The notes under the pieces were generated by a model. It saw only the letters and a list, made by a program, of their open reading frames with translations, had not been told where the DNA came from and made no database searches. Made by a program: the position numbers and the translations under genes. Of a DNA stretch of 64,000 bases, positions 16,281 to 24,761 are shown in pieces (positions within the stretch are counted from its first letter, which is position 1; every line of letters begins with the position of its first letter). The stretch comes from Paenibacillus tyrphae (GTDB taxonomy: Bacteria > Bacillota > Bacilli > Paenibacillales > NBRC-103111). The stretch covers positions 1 to 64,000 of the forward strand of contig NZ_JNVM01000026.1 of NCBI RefSeq assembly GCF_000722545.1, in the 5' to 3' direction.

Positions 16281-17222
16281 TTAGGATTTCGGAATGGCTG
16301 GGCTGACGCTCGTTGCGGCGGCAGGCTCGGCTACCGGTTTATATTTGGACGATACGTACGTTTCCGCCGTCGGCTCGGTAATCGCCTGGGTGTTCATGCT
16401 GTCCGGCTTCGGATCGGTCAAAGTGTACGTAATCACCGCCCGGCCGTCCGCTTCGAACCGGATGCTGCTAATCGCGATACCGTAGCCGCCGGTCGGCTTC
16501 TCGCCGCGGGACAGCACGACTTTGTTCACGTCGTCGTTCACTTTTTCCACCGTCACTTTAACGTCTTCCTGCGGCGCCGGCTTTTGCGCATTCGCATACG
16601 ATTCGACGAACTTAATCGCGCTGTGCAGCCAGACGGCCGCTTCGCCGCGCGTCAGCTCCCGCTTCGGATAAAACTTCGTATCTTCTCCCAACGTGATCAG
16701 CTTGTGCAGTACCATCCGCTGCACGCTGCTGCTCACCTTCGGATCGATGTCGTCCTGATCGGCGAAAGCAACGAACATTTCGATCACAGGGTACATCCCT
16801 TTCGTATCGATCGCGTGGATTAGCAGATCTGCATACTGCTCGCGGGTAATCGTGCCGTTCGGGTCGACATCCTTCGGAATCGGCAGCCCGTTCAATTGGG
16901 CGATCACGAACGATTCGGCGTACCACGCGTTATTCGGCACGTTCGTATAATAGTCCGATGCTTCGGGCTTTTTGATGAAGCGCATCGTATCCATATTCAA
17001 ATTCAGCCCTTTGACCAGCATATGAACGGTTTGCGCATAGCTGGCTTGGCCCGTTGGGACGAAATGCTCGCCGTCCACTCCACTGACGATTCCGCGCTGC
17101 TTCAATGCCATGATCGGCTCCTTCTGATCGGCGCTCAAATCGTTGAATGCCAAAGCCGAACTGGCCGCCAAGCTGCCGAACAGCGCTGCCACCGACAGGA
17201 GTGCCACTGTTTTTTTCATCAT
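16281..17222 (-). CDS. Exported SLH-domain protein with PrcB-like C-terminal domain
   Basis: This 313-residue protein starts with a signal peptide (MMKKTVALLSVAALFGSLAA, cleavage near ALA). Three S-layer homology repeats follow to about residue 200 (NDLSADQKEPIMALKQRGIV; DANNAWYAE-type NNAWYAESFVIAQLNGLPI; ELTRGEAAVWLHSAIK), expected to bind pyruvylated cell-wall polymer. Residues about 215-285 (VVLSRGEKPTGGYGI, VTYTLTDPKP-like) match the PrcB C-terminal domain known from a Treponema protease complex. The tail is Ala/Pro/Glu-rich. GGTGG lies nine bases before the ATG. The fusion suggests a wall-held adaptor or protease partner; that is inference. Confidence 0.85.
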   Translation of the reverse strand: MMKKTVALLSVAALFGSLAASSALAFNDLSADQKEPIMALKQRGIVSGVDGEHFVPTGQASYAQTVHMLVKGLNLNMDTMRFIKKPEASDYYTNVPNNAWYAESFVIAQLNGLPIPKDVDPNGTITREQYADLLIHAIDTKGMYPVIEMFVAFADQDDIDPKVSSSVQRMVLHKLITLGEDTKFYPKRELTRGEAAVWLHSAIKFVESYANAQKPAPQEDVKVTVEKVNDDVNKVVLSRGEKPTGGYGIAISSIRFEADGRAVITYTLTDPKPDSMNTQAITEPTAETYVSSKYKPVAEPAAATSVSPAIPKS

Positions 17223-17387
17223 AATCAAGAACCACCTTTCACCGTTTACTCCGGAGTTATTTACTAGACGGACGGGGTCTGCCAAATGTTGCAGGAAAGC
17301 CGATGCAGCAGCGCCCATCCGAGGTATGTTCCGAAAAACGGCGCATAAGCTGTGATAGATACCATTATGAACCTGGAGGGAGCCGGC

Positions 17388-17543
17388 ATGCCCGTAGCGC
17401 TCGTGCAAATCGCCTTGTTTCTGATCGTCATCCGTTCCGCGCACATGACGTTCCAACTTTTGTTGCGTCCGAAGAAGCCGTGGCTCGATCTGCTGCATTA
17501 CGTCTCGATTGCGATCGTGGCCGTGTCGTTTTTGCTTCGTTGA
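17388..17543 (+). CDS. Small membrane protein (51 residues)
   Basis: A 51-residue protein with two hydrophobic segments (VALVQIALFLIVI and YVSIAIVAVSFLL) joined by a basic loop with RPKKPWLDLL. The ATG at 17388 has GGAGGGA about six bases upstream, and a terminator follows, so it looks like a real gene. I do not recognise the family. It sits alone between the divergent SLH gene and the sugar importer. Confidence 0.62.
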   Translation: MPVALVQIALFLIVIRSAHMTFQLLLRPKKPWLDLLHYVSIAIVAVSFLLR

Positions 17544-17598
17544 AAACGGCGCTTCCCCTGCTCGCCCCTGGAACGAATCCGTACAATAACCGCTAACC

Positions 17599-17633
17599 TC
17601 CTCCGTTTCATCATCCGATGACGGAGTTTTTTT
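17599..17633 (+). terminator. Terminator after the small membrane protein
   Basis: CTCCGT (17601-17606) and ACGGAG (17621-17626), with CATC/GATG inside, followed by seven T. Confidence 0.7.
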
Positions 17634-17787
17634 ACATTTTCCCTTATGTTGACGGATAAATATTCGGAAAACGCCCATTTTCCCCGTTCCCAACCGGAGA
17701 GGTCTGTGCTACTATGAGTGGTATGATTCGAATTGTCGTATTTTGTAGATTTTTGAAGGATCATCTCTAAAAATATTCCCCTACATA

Positions 17788-17817
17788 TTGACCGTTTATG
17801 AATAAGAGTGGTAAAGT
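17788..17817 (+). promoter_or_regulatory. Promoter of the sugar ABC operon
   Basis: TTGACC (17788-17793) and TAAAGT (17812-17817) are separated by 18 bases, 66 bases before the start codon. Confidence 0.55.
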
Positions 17818-17831
17818 ATTTATCACCTACT

Positions 17832-17846
17832 AATTCCATTGGAATT
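17832..17846. promoter_or_regulatory. Palindrome downstream of the sugar operon promoter
   Basis: AATTCCATTGGAATT is a perfect 7-1-7 palindrome about eight bases after the predicted start of transcription, a place where a repressor would block elongation. The binding protein is not encoded next to it. Confidence 0.4.
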
Positions 17847-17883
17847 ATATAATTACAGTCATTCGGGGGAGGAACTTATCGTC

Positions 17884-18987
17884 ATGTCACATTGGAGAAA
17901 AAGCGGCCTGCTGGTACTCATCTTCGTGCTTTCGATCAGCATGATCGCTTGCGGCGCGAAACCGCAGGCTTCGGAGCAAGGCGGAAAGCCGGCGGAAGGC
18001 GCGAACGCCCAAAGCAGCGCGGACAACCCGCTTGCGAATAAAAAGATCGCGCTTATTATGCAAATCAACCTCGGCACCTTCTCCGCGCAGTATATCGAAG
18101 GCGTGAAGGAGCAGGTCGAGAAGCTCGGCGGCAAAGTAACCGTCACTCCGGCCGATGGCGATCTTGCCAAGATGGCCTCGAACCTCGACGCCGCCATCAA
18201 CCAGAAGGTCGACGGCATCCTGCTCGACCACGGGACCGCGGCAGCGCTTGAAGCAGGTGTGAAGCGGGCGCTGGAGAAAAAAATCCCGGTCGTCGCCTTC
18301 GACGCCGATCTGAAGGTTCCGGGCGTGACCGTGCTGGAGCAGGGCGACGCCAAGATGGCCGAAATGACGCTGGACAAGCTGGCGAAAGACATCAGCGGCA
18401 AAGGCAACATCGTGAAAATCTGGGTTGCGGGCTTCGCCCCGATGGAACGCCGTCAAGTCGCTTATAAAGAATTCCAGGACAAAAACAAGGATATTAAGGA
18501 AGTCGCCGCTTTCGGCGCCGCTTCGCAGAACACCGCTCTGGACACGCAAGCGCAAATGGAAGCGATCCTGAAGAAATACCCGAACAAAGGCGACATCGCG
18601 GCCGTATGGGCCGCTTGGGACGAGTTCGCCAAAGGCGCCTCGCGGGCCATTCAGCAAGCGGGCCGCACGGAAATTAAAGTATATGGCATCGATATGAGCG
18701 ACGAGGATCTGCAAATGATCCAGGATCAGAAGAGCCCGTGGGTCGCTTCCGCCGCTGTCGATCCGAAGGATATCGGCCGCATTCAGGTTCGTTACCTGTA
18801 CCAAAAGCTTCACGGCGACCAAACGCCGGACAACGTCGTCCTCGACCCAGTATTCGTCTCCCGCGAGCAGCTGCCGCAGCAGCAAATCTCGACCACTCAG
18901 CTCAGCGAGCACGTAAAAGGCTGGGGCAACAGCCAGCAAGGCTACACCGACTGGCTGAAAAAAGCCGAGAAACCGGCGGCCAAGTAA
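17884..18987 (+). CDS. Sugar ABC transporter substrate-binding lipoprotein
   Basis: This 367-residue lipoprotein has a signal peptide ending in the lipobox SMIAC (Cys near residue 22), so it is tethered to the outer face of the membrane. The rest is a type I periplasmic-binding fold of the ribose/xylose group: KIALIMQINLGTFSAQYIEG begins domain 1, and DGILLDHGTAAALEAGVKRA is the usual hinge-region sequence (Pfam Peripla_BP_4). It captures a pentose or similar sugar for the ATPase and permease that follow. GGGGGAGGA lies about ten bases before the ATG. Confidence 0.92.
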   Translation: MSHWRKSGLLVLIFVLSISMIACGAKPQASEQGGKPAEGANAQSSADNPLANKKIALIMQINLGTFSAQYIEGVKEQVEKLGGKVTVTPADGDLAKMASNLDAAINQKVDGILLDHGTAAALEAGVKRALEKKIPVVAFDADLKVPGVTVLEQGDAKMAEMTLDKLAKDISGKGNIVKIWVAGFAPMERRQVAYKEFQDKNKDIKEVAAFGAASQNTALDTQAQMEAILKKYPNKGDIAAVWAAWDEFAKGASRAIQQAGRTEIKVYGIDMSDEDLQMIQDQKSPWVASAAVDPKDIGRIQVRYLYQKLHGDQTPDNVVLDPVFVSREQLPQQQISTTQLSEHVKGWGNSQQGYTDWLKKAEKPAAK

Positions 18988-19001
18988 CCATCTGAATAAC
19001 C

Positions 19002-19034
19002 AATCCCACCCGCTGCGGAGCCGGTGGGATTTTC
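19002..19034 (+). terminator. Intra-operon hairpin (partial terminator)
   Basis: AATCCCACC (19002-19010) and GGTGGGATT (19023-19031) form a nine-pair stem with a short T run. Such hairpins after a binding-protein gene usually let it be made in excess over ATPase and permease. Confidence 0.65.
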
Positions 19035-19060
19035 CGTTGAAGGAGCGTGAGACTGTCCCG

Positions 19061-20566
19061 ATGACCATTTCCGCAGCTCGACTAGAAATGAAAGGCATAT
19101 CCAAATCGTTCCCCGGCGTCCGGGCGCTGCATCAAATCGATTTCGAGGTGCGCGGCGGCGAAATTCATGCGCTGCTCGGCGCGAACGGAGCCGGAAAAAG
19201 CACGCTGATGAAGGTGCTGTCCGGCGCTTACCGGCCCGATGAGGGCAGCATCCTGATCGACGGGGCCGCGTTGTCGATCGCCGGTCCGCTCGACGCCATC
19301 CGCAGCGGCATCCAATGCGTGTATCAAGAGGTCGATACGGCACTTGTTCCAAGGCTGACTGTCGCGGAAAACATCATGCTGGACCGGCTCACCGCCGGGC
19401 GCGGCTGGATCGATTGGAGCAGTCTGCAGCGGGAAGCTTCCCGCGTGCTGACCGATATCGGCTTGACCGGTCTGGACGTCCGGCAGCAGGCCGGTGAGCT
19501 CTCCATCGCCCAAAAGCAGCTGGTGCTGATCGGCCGGGCGCTGGCGCAAAAGGCGAAATTTATTATCTTTGACGAGCCGACCGCCCCGCTCTCTGGCGAA
19601 GAAGCCGAGCAGCTCTTCCGCATCATGAACCGGCTGAAAGCCGACGGCGTCGGCTGCATTTTCATCTCGCACCGGCTCGGCGAGGTGTTCCGCATCAGCG
19701 ACCGGGTCACCGTCATGCGGGACGGGCAGCGCATCTCGACGAAAGCGGCGGCGAGCACGGACGCGCAAGCCGTCGTCGAAGAGATGCTTGGCAAGCCGTT
19801 CGAGGAGGAGTTCCCGAAGGCCGAGGTCGCCATCGGCGAGCCGCTGCTCGAAGCGCGCGGTCTGACAAGCGGCACCAAGGTGCGCGGCGTCGATCTGACG
19901 GTGCGCCGCGGCGAAATCGTCGGCGTCGTTGGACTGGTCGGCGCGGGCAAAACGGAGCTGTCGCGCCTTCTGTTCGGCGCGGACCCGCTGGATGCAGGCG
20001 AGCTGCGGCTGCACGGACGCGGGCTGAAGCTCCGCGCCCCGGTTGATGCCGTTCGCGCTGGGCTTGCGCTCATCCCGGAGGAGCGGCGCAAGCAAGGCGT
20101 GCTCGTCGAGCTGTCGGTGAAGGCGAATCTCGCGTTGACGCTCCTTGAGCGGCTCAGCCGGCTCGGCTTCGTCAACCGCCGCAAGGAGACGGAAAATGCG
20201 GACGCCCGCATCGCCGAGCTCGGGATTCAGCCGCCAAACCGGGAGCAGCAGGTCAAATATTTGAGCGGCGGCAATCAGCAGAAGGTGGCGGTCGGCAAAT
20301 GGCTGCCGACGGACGCCGAAGTATATTTGTTCGACGAACCGACCAAAGGCGTCGACATCGGCGCCAAAAGCGATATTTTCCGCTTGATCGGACGACTCGC
20401 CCAGGAAGGGAAAGGCATCGTGTACTTATCGTGCGAAATCGCGGAAATTCTCGGCATTGCCGACCGGATTCTCGTCATGAGCTACGGACGGATCGTGAAA
20501 GAGCTGTCCCGCGACGAAGCGACGCAGGAGAAAATATTGTACTATGCAAGCAGCGGGGAGGCATAA
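19061..20566 (+). CDS. Sugar ABC transporter ATP-binding protein (RbsA/XylG type)
   Basis: This 501-residue protein holds two ABC cassettes in tandem, as in RbsA, MglA and XylG. Cassette 1 has Walker A GANGAGKST near residue 43, signature LSIAQKQLV and Walker B IIFDEPTA. Cassette 2 has a degenerate Walker A GLVGAGKTE, signature LSGGNQQKV and VYLFDEPTKGVD. The asymmetry is normal in this family. AAGGAG is 15 bases before the ATG, rather far, so translation may be modest. It drives import through the downstream permease. Confidence 0.93.
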   Translation: MTISAARLEMKGISKSFPGVRALHQIDFEVRGGEIHALLGANGAGKSTLMKVLSGAYRPDEGSILIDGAALSIAGPLDAIRSGIQCVYQEVDTALVPRLTVAENIMLDRLTAGRGWIDWSSLQREASRVLTDIGLTGLDVRQQAGELSIAQKQLVLIGRALAQKAKFIIFDEPTAPLSGEEAEQLFRIMNRLKADGVGCIFISHRLGEVFRISDRVTVMRDGQRISTKAAASTDAQAVVEEMLGKPFEEEFPKAEVAIGEPLLEARGLTSGTKVRGVDLTVRRGEIVGVVGLVGAGKTELSRLLFGADPLDAGELRLHGRGLKLRAPVDAVRAGLALIPEERRKQGVLVELSVKANLALTLLERLSRLGFVNRRKETENADARIAELGIQPPNREQQVKYLSGGNQQKVAVGKWLPTDAEVYLFDEPTKGVDIGAKSDIFRLIGRLAQEGKGIVYLSCEIAEILGIADRILVMSYGRIVKELSRDEATQEKILYYASSGEA

Positions 20567-20570
20567 GCAA

Positions 20571-21557
20571 GTGAAAGGCAAATGGCTGGATGTTTCTTAT
20601 AAATACGGGGCCTTGTTCATCATCGCCGCCGTCATTGCGATTTTTTCTATCGTTAACGAAAATTTCTTGTCCTACGACAACATGGCGGACATTCTCCGCT
20701 CCATCTCGATTGTTACGTTCATCGCGATCGGCGTGACCTTCTCGCAGATCGTTGACGGGTTCGACCTCTCGGTCGGCTCTACCGTTTCGCTGACGACGGT
20801 CGTCACGGCGACGCTGATGGTCTGGTTCCAGCTTCCGCTTATCGTCGTACTCATTGTCCCGCTGCTGATCGGCATCGTCATCGGACTGCTGAATGCGCTC
20901 TTGATCGTCAAAGTCCGCATCCCGGACCTGCTGGCGACATTAGCCGTAATGTACATCATCGGCGGCGTGCACAAAACGTATACCCAAGGCTTCTCGATCT
21001 ATAACAACATGCAGATGACCGACGGATCGAAAGCGCCCGGCAAATTCACCGAGGCGTTCCTCTGGATCGGCCAAGGCAAGCTGCTTGGCATCCCGGTGCC
21101 GGTCGTGCTGATGATTATCGCCGTCGTTCTCGTTCACGTCTTTCTGACGTATACCCGCTGGGGCCGCCAAATGTACGTGACCGGCGGCAACCAAGAGGCG
21201 GCTCGCCTCTCCGGCATCGCCGTCAACCGCGTGCGCACGTTCGCTTACGTGCTGTCCGGCATCTTCGCCGCCGTCGGCGGCATTCTGTTCGCCGCACGCG
21301 TCGGCTCCGGGCAGATCGATGCCGGAGCGCCGCTGCTGATGGAGTCGGTCGCCGCCGTGTTCGTCGGCTTCTCCGTGCTTGGCGCAGGCAAGCCGAATGT
21401 GATCGGCACGTTTTTCGGCGCCGTCCTGATCGGCGTGCTGCTGAACGGGCTGACGATGCTCAACCTGCCTTACTACGCCTTTGACATCATCAAAGGATCG
21501 GTGCTTGTCTTCGCGCTCGCCATTACGTTCATTCATTTGACGCGGCGCCGCACTTAA
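20571..21557 (+). CDS. Sugar ABC transporter permease (RbsC type)
   Basis: This 328-residue protein has eight or more membrane helices and the RbsC-type core: DGFDLSVGSTVSLTTV near residue 63 and ATLAVMYIIGG near 122, with GSGQIDAGAPLLMESVAAVF and GFSVLGAGKPNVIGT later. I chose the GTG at 20571, four bases after the ATPase stop, because GGGGAGG lies eight bases upstream; an in-frame ATG at 20544 lies inside the ATPase gene. It completes a three-gene importer for a ribose-like sugar. Confidence 0.92.
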   Translation: MKGKWLDVSYKYGALFIIAAVIAIFSIVNENFLSYDNMADILRSISIVTFIAIGVTFSQIVDGFDLSVGSTVSLTTVVTATLMVWFQLPLIVVLIVPLLIGIVIGLLNALLIVKVRIPDLLATLAVMYIIGGVHKTYTQGFSIYNNMQMTDGSKAPGKFTEAFLWIGQGKLLGIPVPVVLMIIAVVLVHVFLTYTRWGRQMYVTGGNQEAARLSGIAVNRVRTFAYVLSGIFAAVGGILFAARVGSGQIDAGAPLLMESVAAVFVGFSVLGAGKPNVIGTFFGAVLIGVLLNGLTMLNLPYYAFDIIKGSVLVFALAITFIHLTRRRT

Positions 21558-21576
21558 AGCTTTTAAATTCGCGTCT

Positions 21577-21628
21577 ATGCCCGCTGCCGGCCGGAACACG
21601 CTTCCGTGCCGCAAGCGGGCATTTTTTT
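21577..21628. terminator. Terminator of the sugar ABC operon
   Basis: ATGCCCGC (21577-21584) and GCGGGCAT (21615-21622) pair around a GC-rich loop and run into TTTTTT. Confidence 0.8.
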
Positions 21629-21657
21629 CCTCGCAGGCAGCGAACAGCAAGCAGCCT

Positions 21658-22071
21658 TCAGTCCAGCTTAGCCACGTGCCCCCGGTGGCGGCGGATCAGA
21701 TCGACGATCTCGTCGTACTGCTCCTCGGCCACCTTCGCGCTCAGCGCGTAGCGGAGCTCCCGGTCGTCCACACCGTCGCCGTCCTTGTCGTGTCCAGTTA
21801 CGTCCAACGTACCGAAGCCGAAATAAGTGCCGGCGGCCGCCGCGCCGGTTGCGGCAATCGGTCCGGCTTCGCTGCCCGCATAACCGACGCCCGCGGGAAT
21901 TGTCCCCGTGCCTGCGATAGCAATCGGAAACAGCAGCGGCGTATCGCGGTCCGGCCCCTCGTCCAATTCTCCGATTTCGACCTGCTCCACCCGGTACGTT
22001 TGCAGCTTGATCCGAACGTCCTCGGCTTCGTTTTCCGTATGAAAATAAGCTTGGATCGGTTTGCTCATCAT
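21658..22071 (-). CDS. Uncharacterised glycine-rich stress-type protein
   Basis: A 137-residue protein I do not recognise by name. An N-terminal domain (KPIQAYFHTENEAEDVRIKL, VEQVEIGELDEG) resembles the small sensor-like domain of Bacillus general-stress proteins such as YflT. The middle is a glycine- and alanine-rich stretch (IAIAGTGTIPAGVGYAGSEAG, ATGAAAAGTYFGF) that could insert in a membrane. The C-terminus (LSAKVAEEQYDEIVDLIRRHRG) repeats the pattern of the first domain. AAAGGAG lies six bases before the first ATG. It shares a convergent terminator with the sugar operon. Confidence 0.7.
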   Translation of the reverse strand: MMSKPIQAYFHTENEAEDVRIKLQTYRVEQVEIGELDEGPDRDTPLLFPIAIAGTGTIPAGVGYAGSEAGPIAATGAAAAGTYFGFGTLDVTGHDKDGDGVDDRELRYALSAKVAEEQYDEIVDLIRRHRGHVAKLD

Positions 22072-22243
22072 CCGTCGCTCCTTTGTATGGAAATGGCTTT
22101 CTCTTTTTCCTTACTCCTATGTTGCCCGTTTTTACTCAAGCATGTCCTCTCCATTCATCCTCAAATCGAAGACTTGGATAAAATGATGAAATAATTCGCC
22201 CCGCCTCTTGGTACGCTAACCAATAGAATGGAGGTGAGCAGAC

Positions 22244-22381
22244 ATGGCAGGAAGAAACAACAAGCCGGACAACGACGGACCGGCCAGCCAGCCGGGACGC
22301 CTTGACCAATTCGGCGACAAGCTGGCGGAGGAGACGGTCTCCCGCGAGGCGGGCGCTTGCGACACCGGCAAGAAGAAGTAG
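22244..22381 (+). CDS. Small hydrophilic protein (45 residues)
   Basis: A 45-residue open frame starting MAGRNNKPDNDGPASQPG and ending ACDTGKKK, with a single cysteine and no hydrophobic stretch. GGAGGTGAGCAGAC directly before the ATG is a near-ideal ribosome binding site, and a strong hairpin follows at 22405, so the unit looks like a genuine small gene. Composition (Asn, Asp, Gly, Lys rich, probably disordered) is reminiscent of small spore or stress proteins, but I cannot assign a family. Confidence 0.6.
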   Translation: MAGRNNKPDNDGPASQPGRLDQFGDKLAEETVSREAGACDTGKKK

Positions 22382-22404
22382 CCCCGTAGTCTATGAAAAG
22401 AACA

Positions 22405-22453
22405 GAACCGCTCGCCGGCCCTTCCAAGGAACCCAAGCGAACGGTTCTTTTTT
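22405..22453. terminator. Terminator between small gene and amino-acid ABC operon
   Basis: GAACCG-C-TCGC (22405-22415) pairs with GCGA-A-CGGTTC (22437-22447), followed by TTTTTTT. It serves the small plus-strand gene and, from the other side, the minus-strand ABC operon. Confidence 0.75.
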
Positions 22454-22478
22454 TGACGTCGAACCATTTTATTCCAGT

Positions 22479-23135
22479 CTACGTTTGCCGGACTTCCAGC
22501 CGTTTGGCCAGCAGCGACAACGCGTAGTTGACTACAAAATAGATCAACGCTCCGGCGATAAAAACCGGGATCACCCAGTTCGGGTTTTTCGCGGCTACGA
22601 TCTGCATATTGTGCATGAGCTCGGCGAGCACGATAACTGTCGCCAGCGACGTATCCTTGAGCAGCGAGATGAACTGGCTGACGAGCGGCGGCACCATCCG
22701 GCGCAAGGCCTGCGGCAAAATCACATGCCACAAAGCCTGAATGTAAGTGAGCCCCGACGAGCGGGCCGCTTCCATCTGCCCCTTCTCGATCGACAGCAGG
22801 CCGCTGCGGACAATCTCGGCAATCATCGCCGCTTCGAATACGGTAAGCGCTACGATCGCGGCGTACTCGGCATTTTGGAACATTTTCAGCCCGACCTCGG
22901 GCAGTGCAAAGCGTGTGAAAAAGATAATGAGCAGGAGCGGCAAATTGCGGACCGTCTCTACGGCCACCGCCAGCGCCTGAGAAAGCACGGGAACGCGCGC
23001 ATATCTGAGCGTGCCGACGAGAGAGCCGAGGATAAAGCTGAAAATGATCGAGAAAAAGGCCACTTTTAACGTCACATAAAGCCCCTGCATCAAAAACTTG
23101 AGATTTTCCGGGGCATAAGCTCCGGCGAAATCCAT
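22479..23135 (-). CDS. Amino-acid ABC transporter permease (second)
   Basis: This 218-residue inner-membrane permease of the His/Glu/Gln/Arg family has about five helices and the EAA loop EAARSSGLTYIQALWHVILPQALR near residue 130, which contacts the ATPase. It pairs with the permease at 23166 to form the channel. GGGAGGAAGGGGG precedes the ATG. It is the last gene of the minus-strand operon ATPase - binding protein - permease - permease. Confidence 0.92.
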   Translation of the reverse strand: MDFAGAYAPENLKFLMQGLYVTLKVAFFSIIFSFILGSLVGTLRYARVPVLSQALAVAVETVRNLPLLLIIFFTRFALPEVGLKMFQNAEYAAIVALTVFEAAMIAEIVRSGLLSIEKGQMEAARSSGLTYIQALWHVILPQALRRMVPPLVSQFISLLKDTSLATVIVLAELMHNMQIVAAKNPNWVIPVFIAGALIYFVVNYALSLLAKRLEVRQT

Positions 23136-23165
23136 ATCGCTTCCCCCTTCCTCCCGCGCCGGGCG

Positions 23166-23825
23166 TTAGAACGCCATCCGTTTCTCCAAGTACCGAACGC
23201 CGAAGCTTAGCGGAATCGTCAGCGCGAGATAGAACAGCGCGATAAAAATATAGACGCTGAACGTGACGAACGTCTGCGTCGAGACGATGTCGCCGAAATA
23301 CATCAGGTCCAGACCGGCGACGACGCCCAGCACGGACGTATTTTTGACCAGGTTCAAAAATTGGTTGCCGAGCGGCGGAACGACGATCTTGATCGCTTGG
23401 GGGAGCACCACGTGGTGCATCGTTTGCAAGTACGTCAGCCCCGACGAACGGGCTGCCTCCGTCTGGCCCCGCGGAACCGCTTGAATGCCCGCCCGAATCG
23501 CCTCCGCAATGAAGGCCGCCGTGTAGATCGATAGCGCGATCGTCCCCGACGTAAAGCCGTCGAACGGCAGGCCGAGCGTCGGAGCCGCCAAATAAATCAA
23601 CAGAACGATCAGCAGCAGAGGAATGTTGCGGATAAATTCCACGTATGCCGTGCCCAGCCAGTTAAGCGGCTTCAGTGGAGCGATTCGAAATATGGCGATG
23701 ACCGTTCCCAAAACAAAGCTTGCCAGCAGCGCGATCACGCTCGCTTTGACCGTATTGCCGAAGCCGAGCATGTAGGTATCCCAGTGCTTGATCAAAATAT
23801 CGAAACGCAGGAGTTGGTCGTTCAT
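23166..23825 (-). CDS. Amino-acid ABC transporter permease (first)
   Basis: This 219-residue permease has the same layout as its neighbour: EFIRNIPLLLIVLLIYLAAP for the conserved second helix and EAARSSGLTYLQTMHHVVLP as the EAA loop near residue 125. The two permeases are clearly paralogous and would form a heterodimer. It sits 47 bases after the binding-protein gene and 30 bases before the second permease. Confidence 0.92.
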   Translation of the reverse strand: MNDQLLRFDILIKHWDTYMLGFGNTVKASVIALLASFVLGTVIAIFRIAPLKPLNWLGTAYVEFIRNIPLLLIVLLIYLAAPTLGLPFDGFTSGTIALSIYTAAFIAEAIRAGIQAVPRGQTEAARSSGLTYLQTMHHVVLPQAIKIVVPPLGNQFLNLVKNTSVLGVVAGLDLMYFGDIVSTQTFVTFSVYIFIALFYLALTIPLSFGVRYLEKRMAF

Positions 23826-23872
23826 GTCCGGTTGAGCCTCCCTTCGGACAACAAGGATGTAAGCTTAGCTTG

Positions 23873-24733
23873 TTATTTCGCCGGCTTTTCTCCGAACCAC
23901 TGTTCATACAGCTTGTCGTATTCGCCGCTCGCGTTCAACTCCTTGAGAAACTTATTGACGTAAGCGACAAACTCGCTGTCGCCCTTCTTGATCGCCATCC
24001 CGTACGGCTCATCGGTGAAATTGCCCCCGACCAGTTGGAAGTTCGGGTCCTGCTTCACCATCCCGAGCAAAATCGCATTGTCCGTTGTCAGCGCATCCCC
24101 TTGACCGGCTTTAAGCGCGGTGAACGCGTCCTGGTAATTGTCGAACTCCAGCACGGTCGCCTCGGGCGCTTTGGCCCGAATGTTGACCGCCGACGTGGAG
24201 CCTTTGACCGCCATCACCTTCGTGCCCTTCTTCAGATCGGCGATCGATTGAATCGCGCTGCCTTTCTTCACGAGCAGCGACTGGCCGGCTTTGAAATAAA
24301 CGTCCGTGAAATCGACCTGCTGCTTGCGCTCTTCGTTGATCGTCATCGTGGCAATTATGATATCGATTTCGCCGTTTTGCAGCATCGGAATGCGCGTTTT
24401 GGAGGTAACCTCCTTCAGCTCGACCTTCGTTTCGTCGCCCAAAATGCTTTTCGCCAGCCGCTTGGCGATATCGATATCGAAACCCTCGACCTTACCGGTT
24501 CCCGGGTCCTTCAGCCCGAACAGCTTCGTATCGTATTTGACCCCGGCGACAAGCTTGCCGCGTTTCTTAATGGCTTCGATCGTGGAAGCCGCCGCCTCCG
24601 GCTTCGTGGGCGTTCCACCCCCGGCTCCCGACTGCTCCGCCGGCTTGGTGCCGCAGCCCGCCATCATCGTCAGCATGAGCATCGAAACGAGCGTTAAGGA
24701 AAACAGCTTCTTCATTTTAAGCATTTTCACCAT
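23873..24733 (-). CDS. Polar amino-acid ABC substrate-binding lipoprotein
   Basis: This 286-residue lipoprotein has a signal peptide with lipobox MMAGC followed by a Gly/Ser/Pro linker, then a type II binding fold (Pfam SBP_bac_3). EGFDIDIAKRLAKSILG and NGEIDIIIATMTINEERKQQVDFT are the family's ligand-site blocks; the Arg of the ERK stretch usually binds the amino-acid carboxylate. It resembles GlnH/GluB, so glutamine, glutamate or an acidic amino acid is likely. I chose the ATG at 24733, which follows GGGAGGAG; the ORF can be read five codons further. Confidence 0.92.
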   Translation of the reverse strand: MVKMLKMKKLFSLTLVSMLMLTMMAGCGTKPAEQSGAGGGTPTKPEAAASTIEAIKKRGKLVAGVKYDTKLFGLKDPGTGKVEGFDIDIAKRLAKSILGDETKVELKEVTSKTRIPMLQNGEIDIIIATMTINEERKQQVDFTDVYFKAGQSLLVKKGSAIQSIADLKKGTKVMAVKGSTSAVNIRAKAPEATVLEFDNYQDAFTALKAGQGDALTTDNAILLGMVKQDPNFQLVGGNFTDEPYGMAIKKGDSEFVAYVNKFLKELNASGEYDKLYEQWFGEKPAK

Positions 24734-24761
24734 CCAGTCTCCTCCCAATATGAAAATCAGA

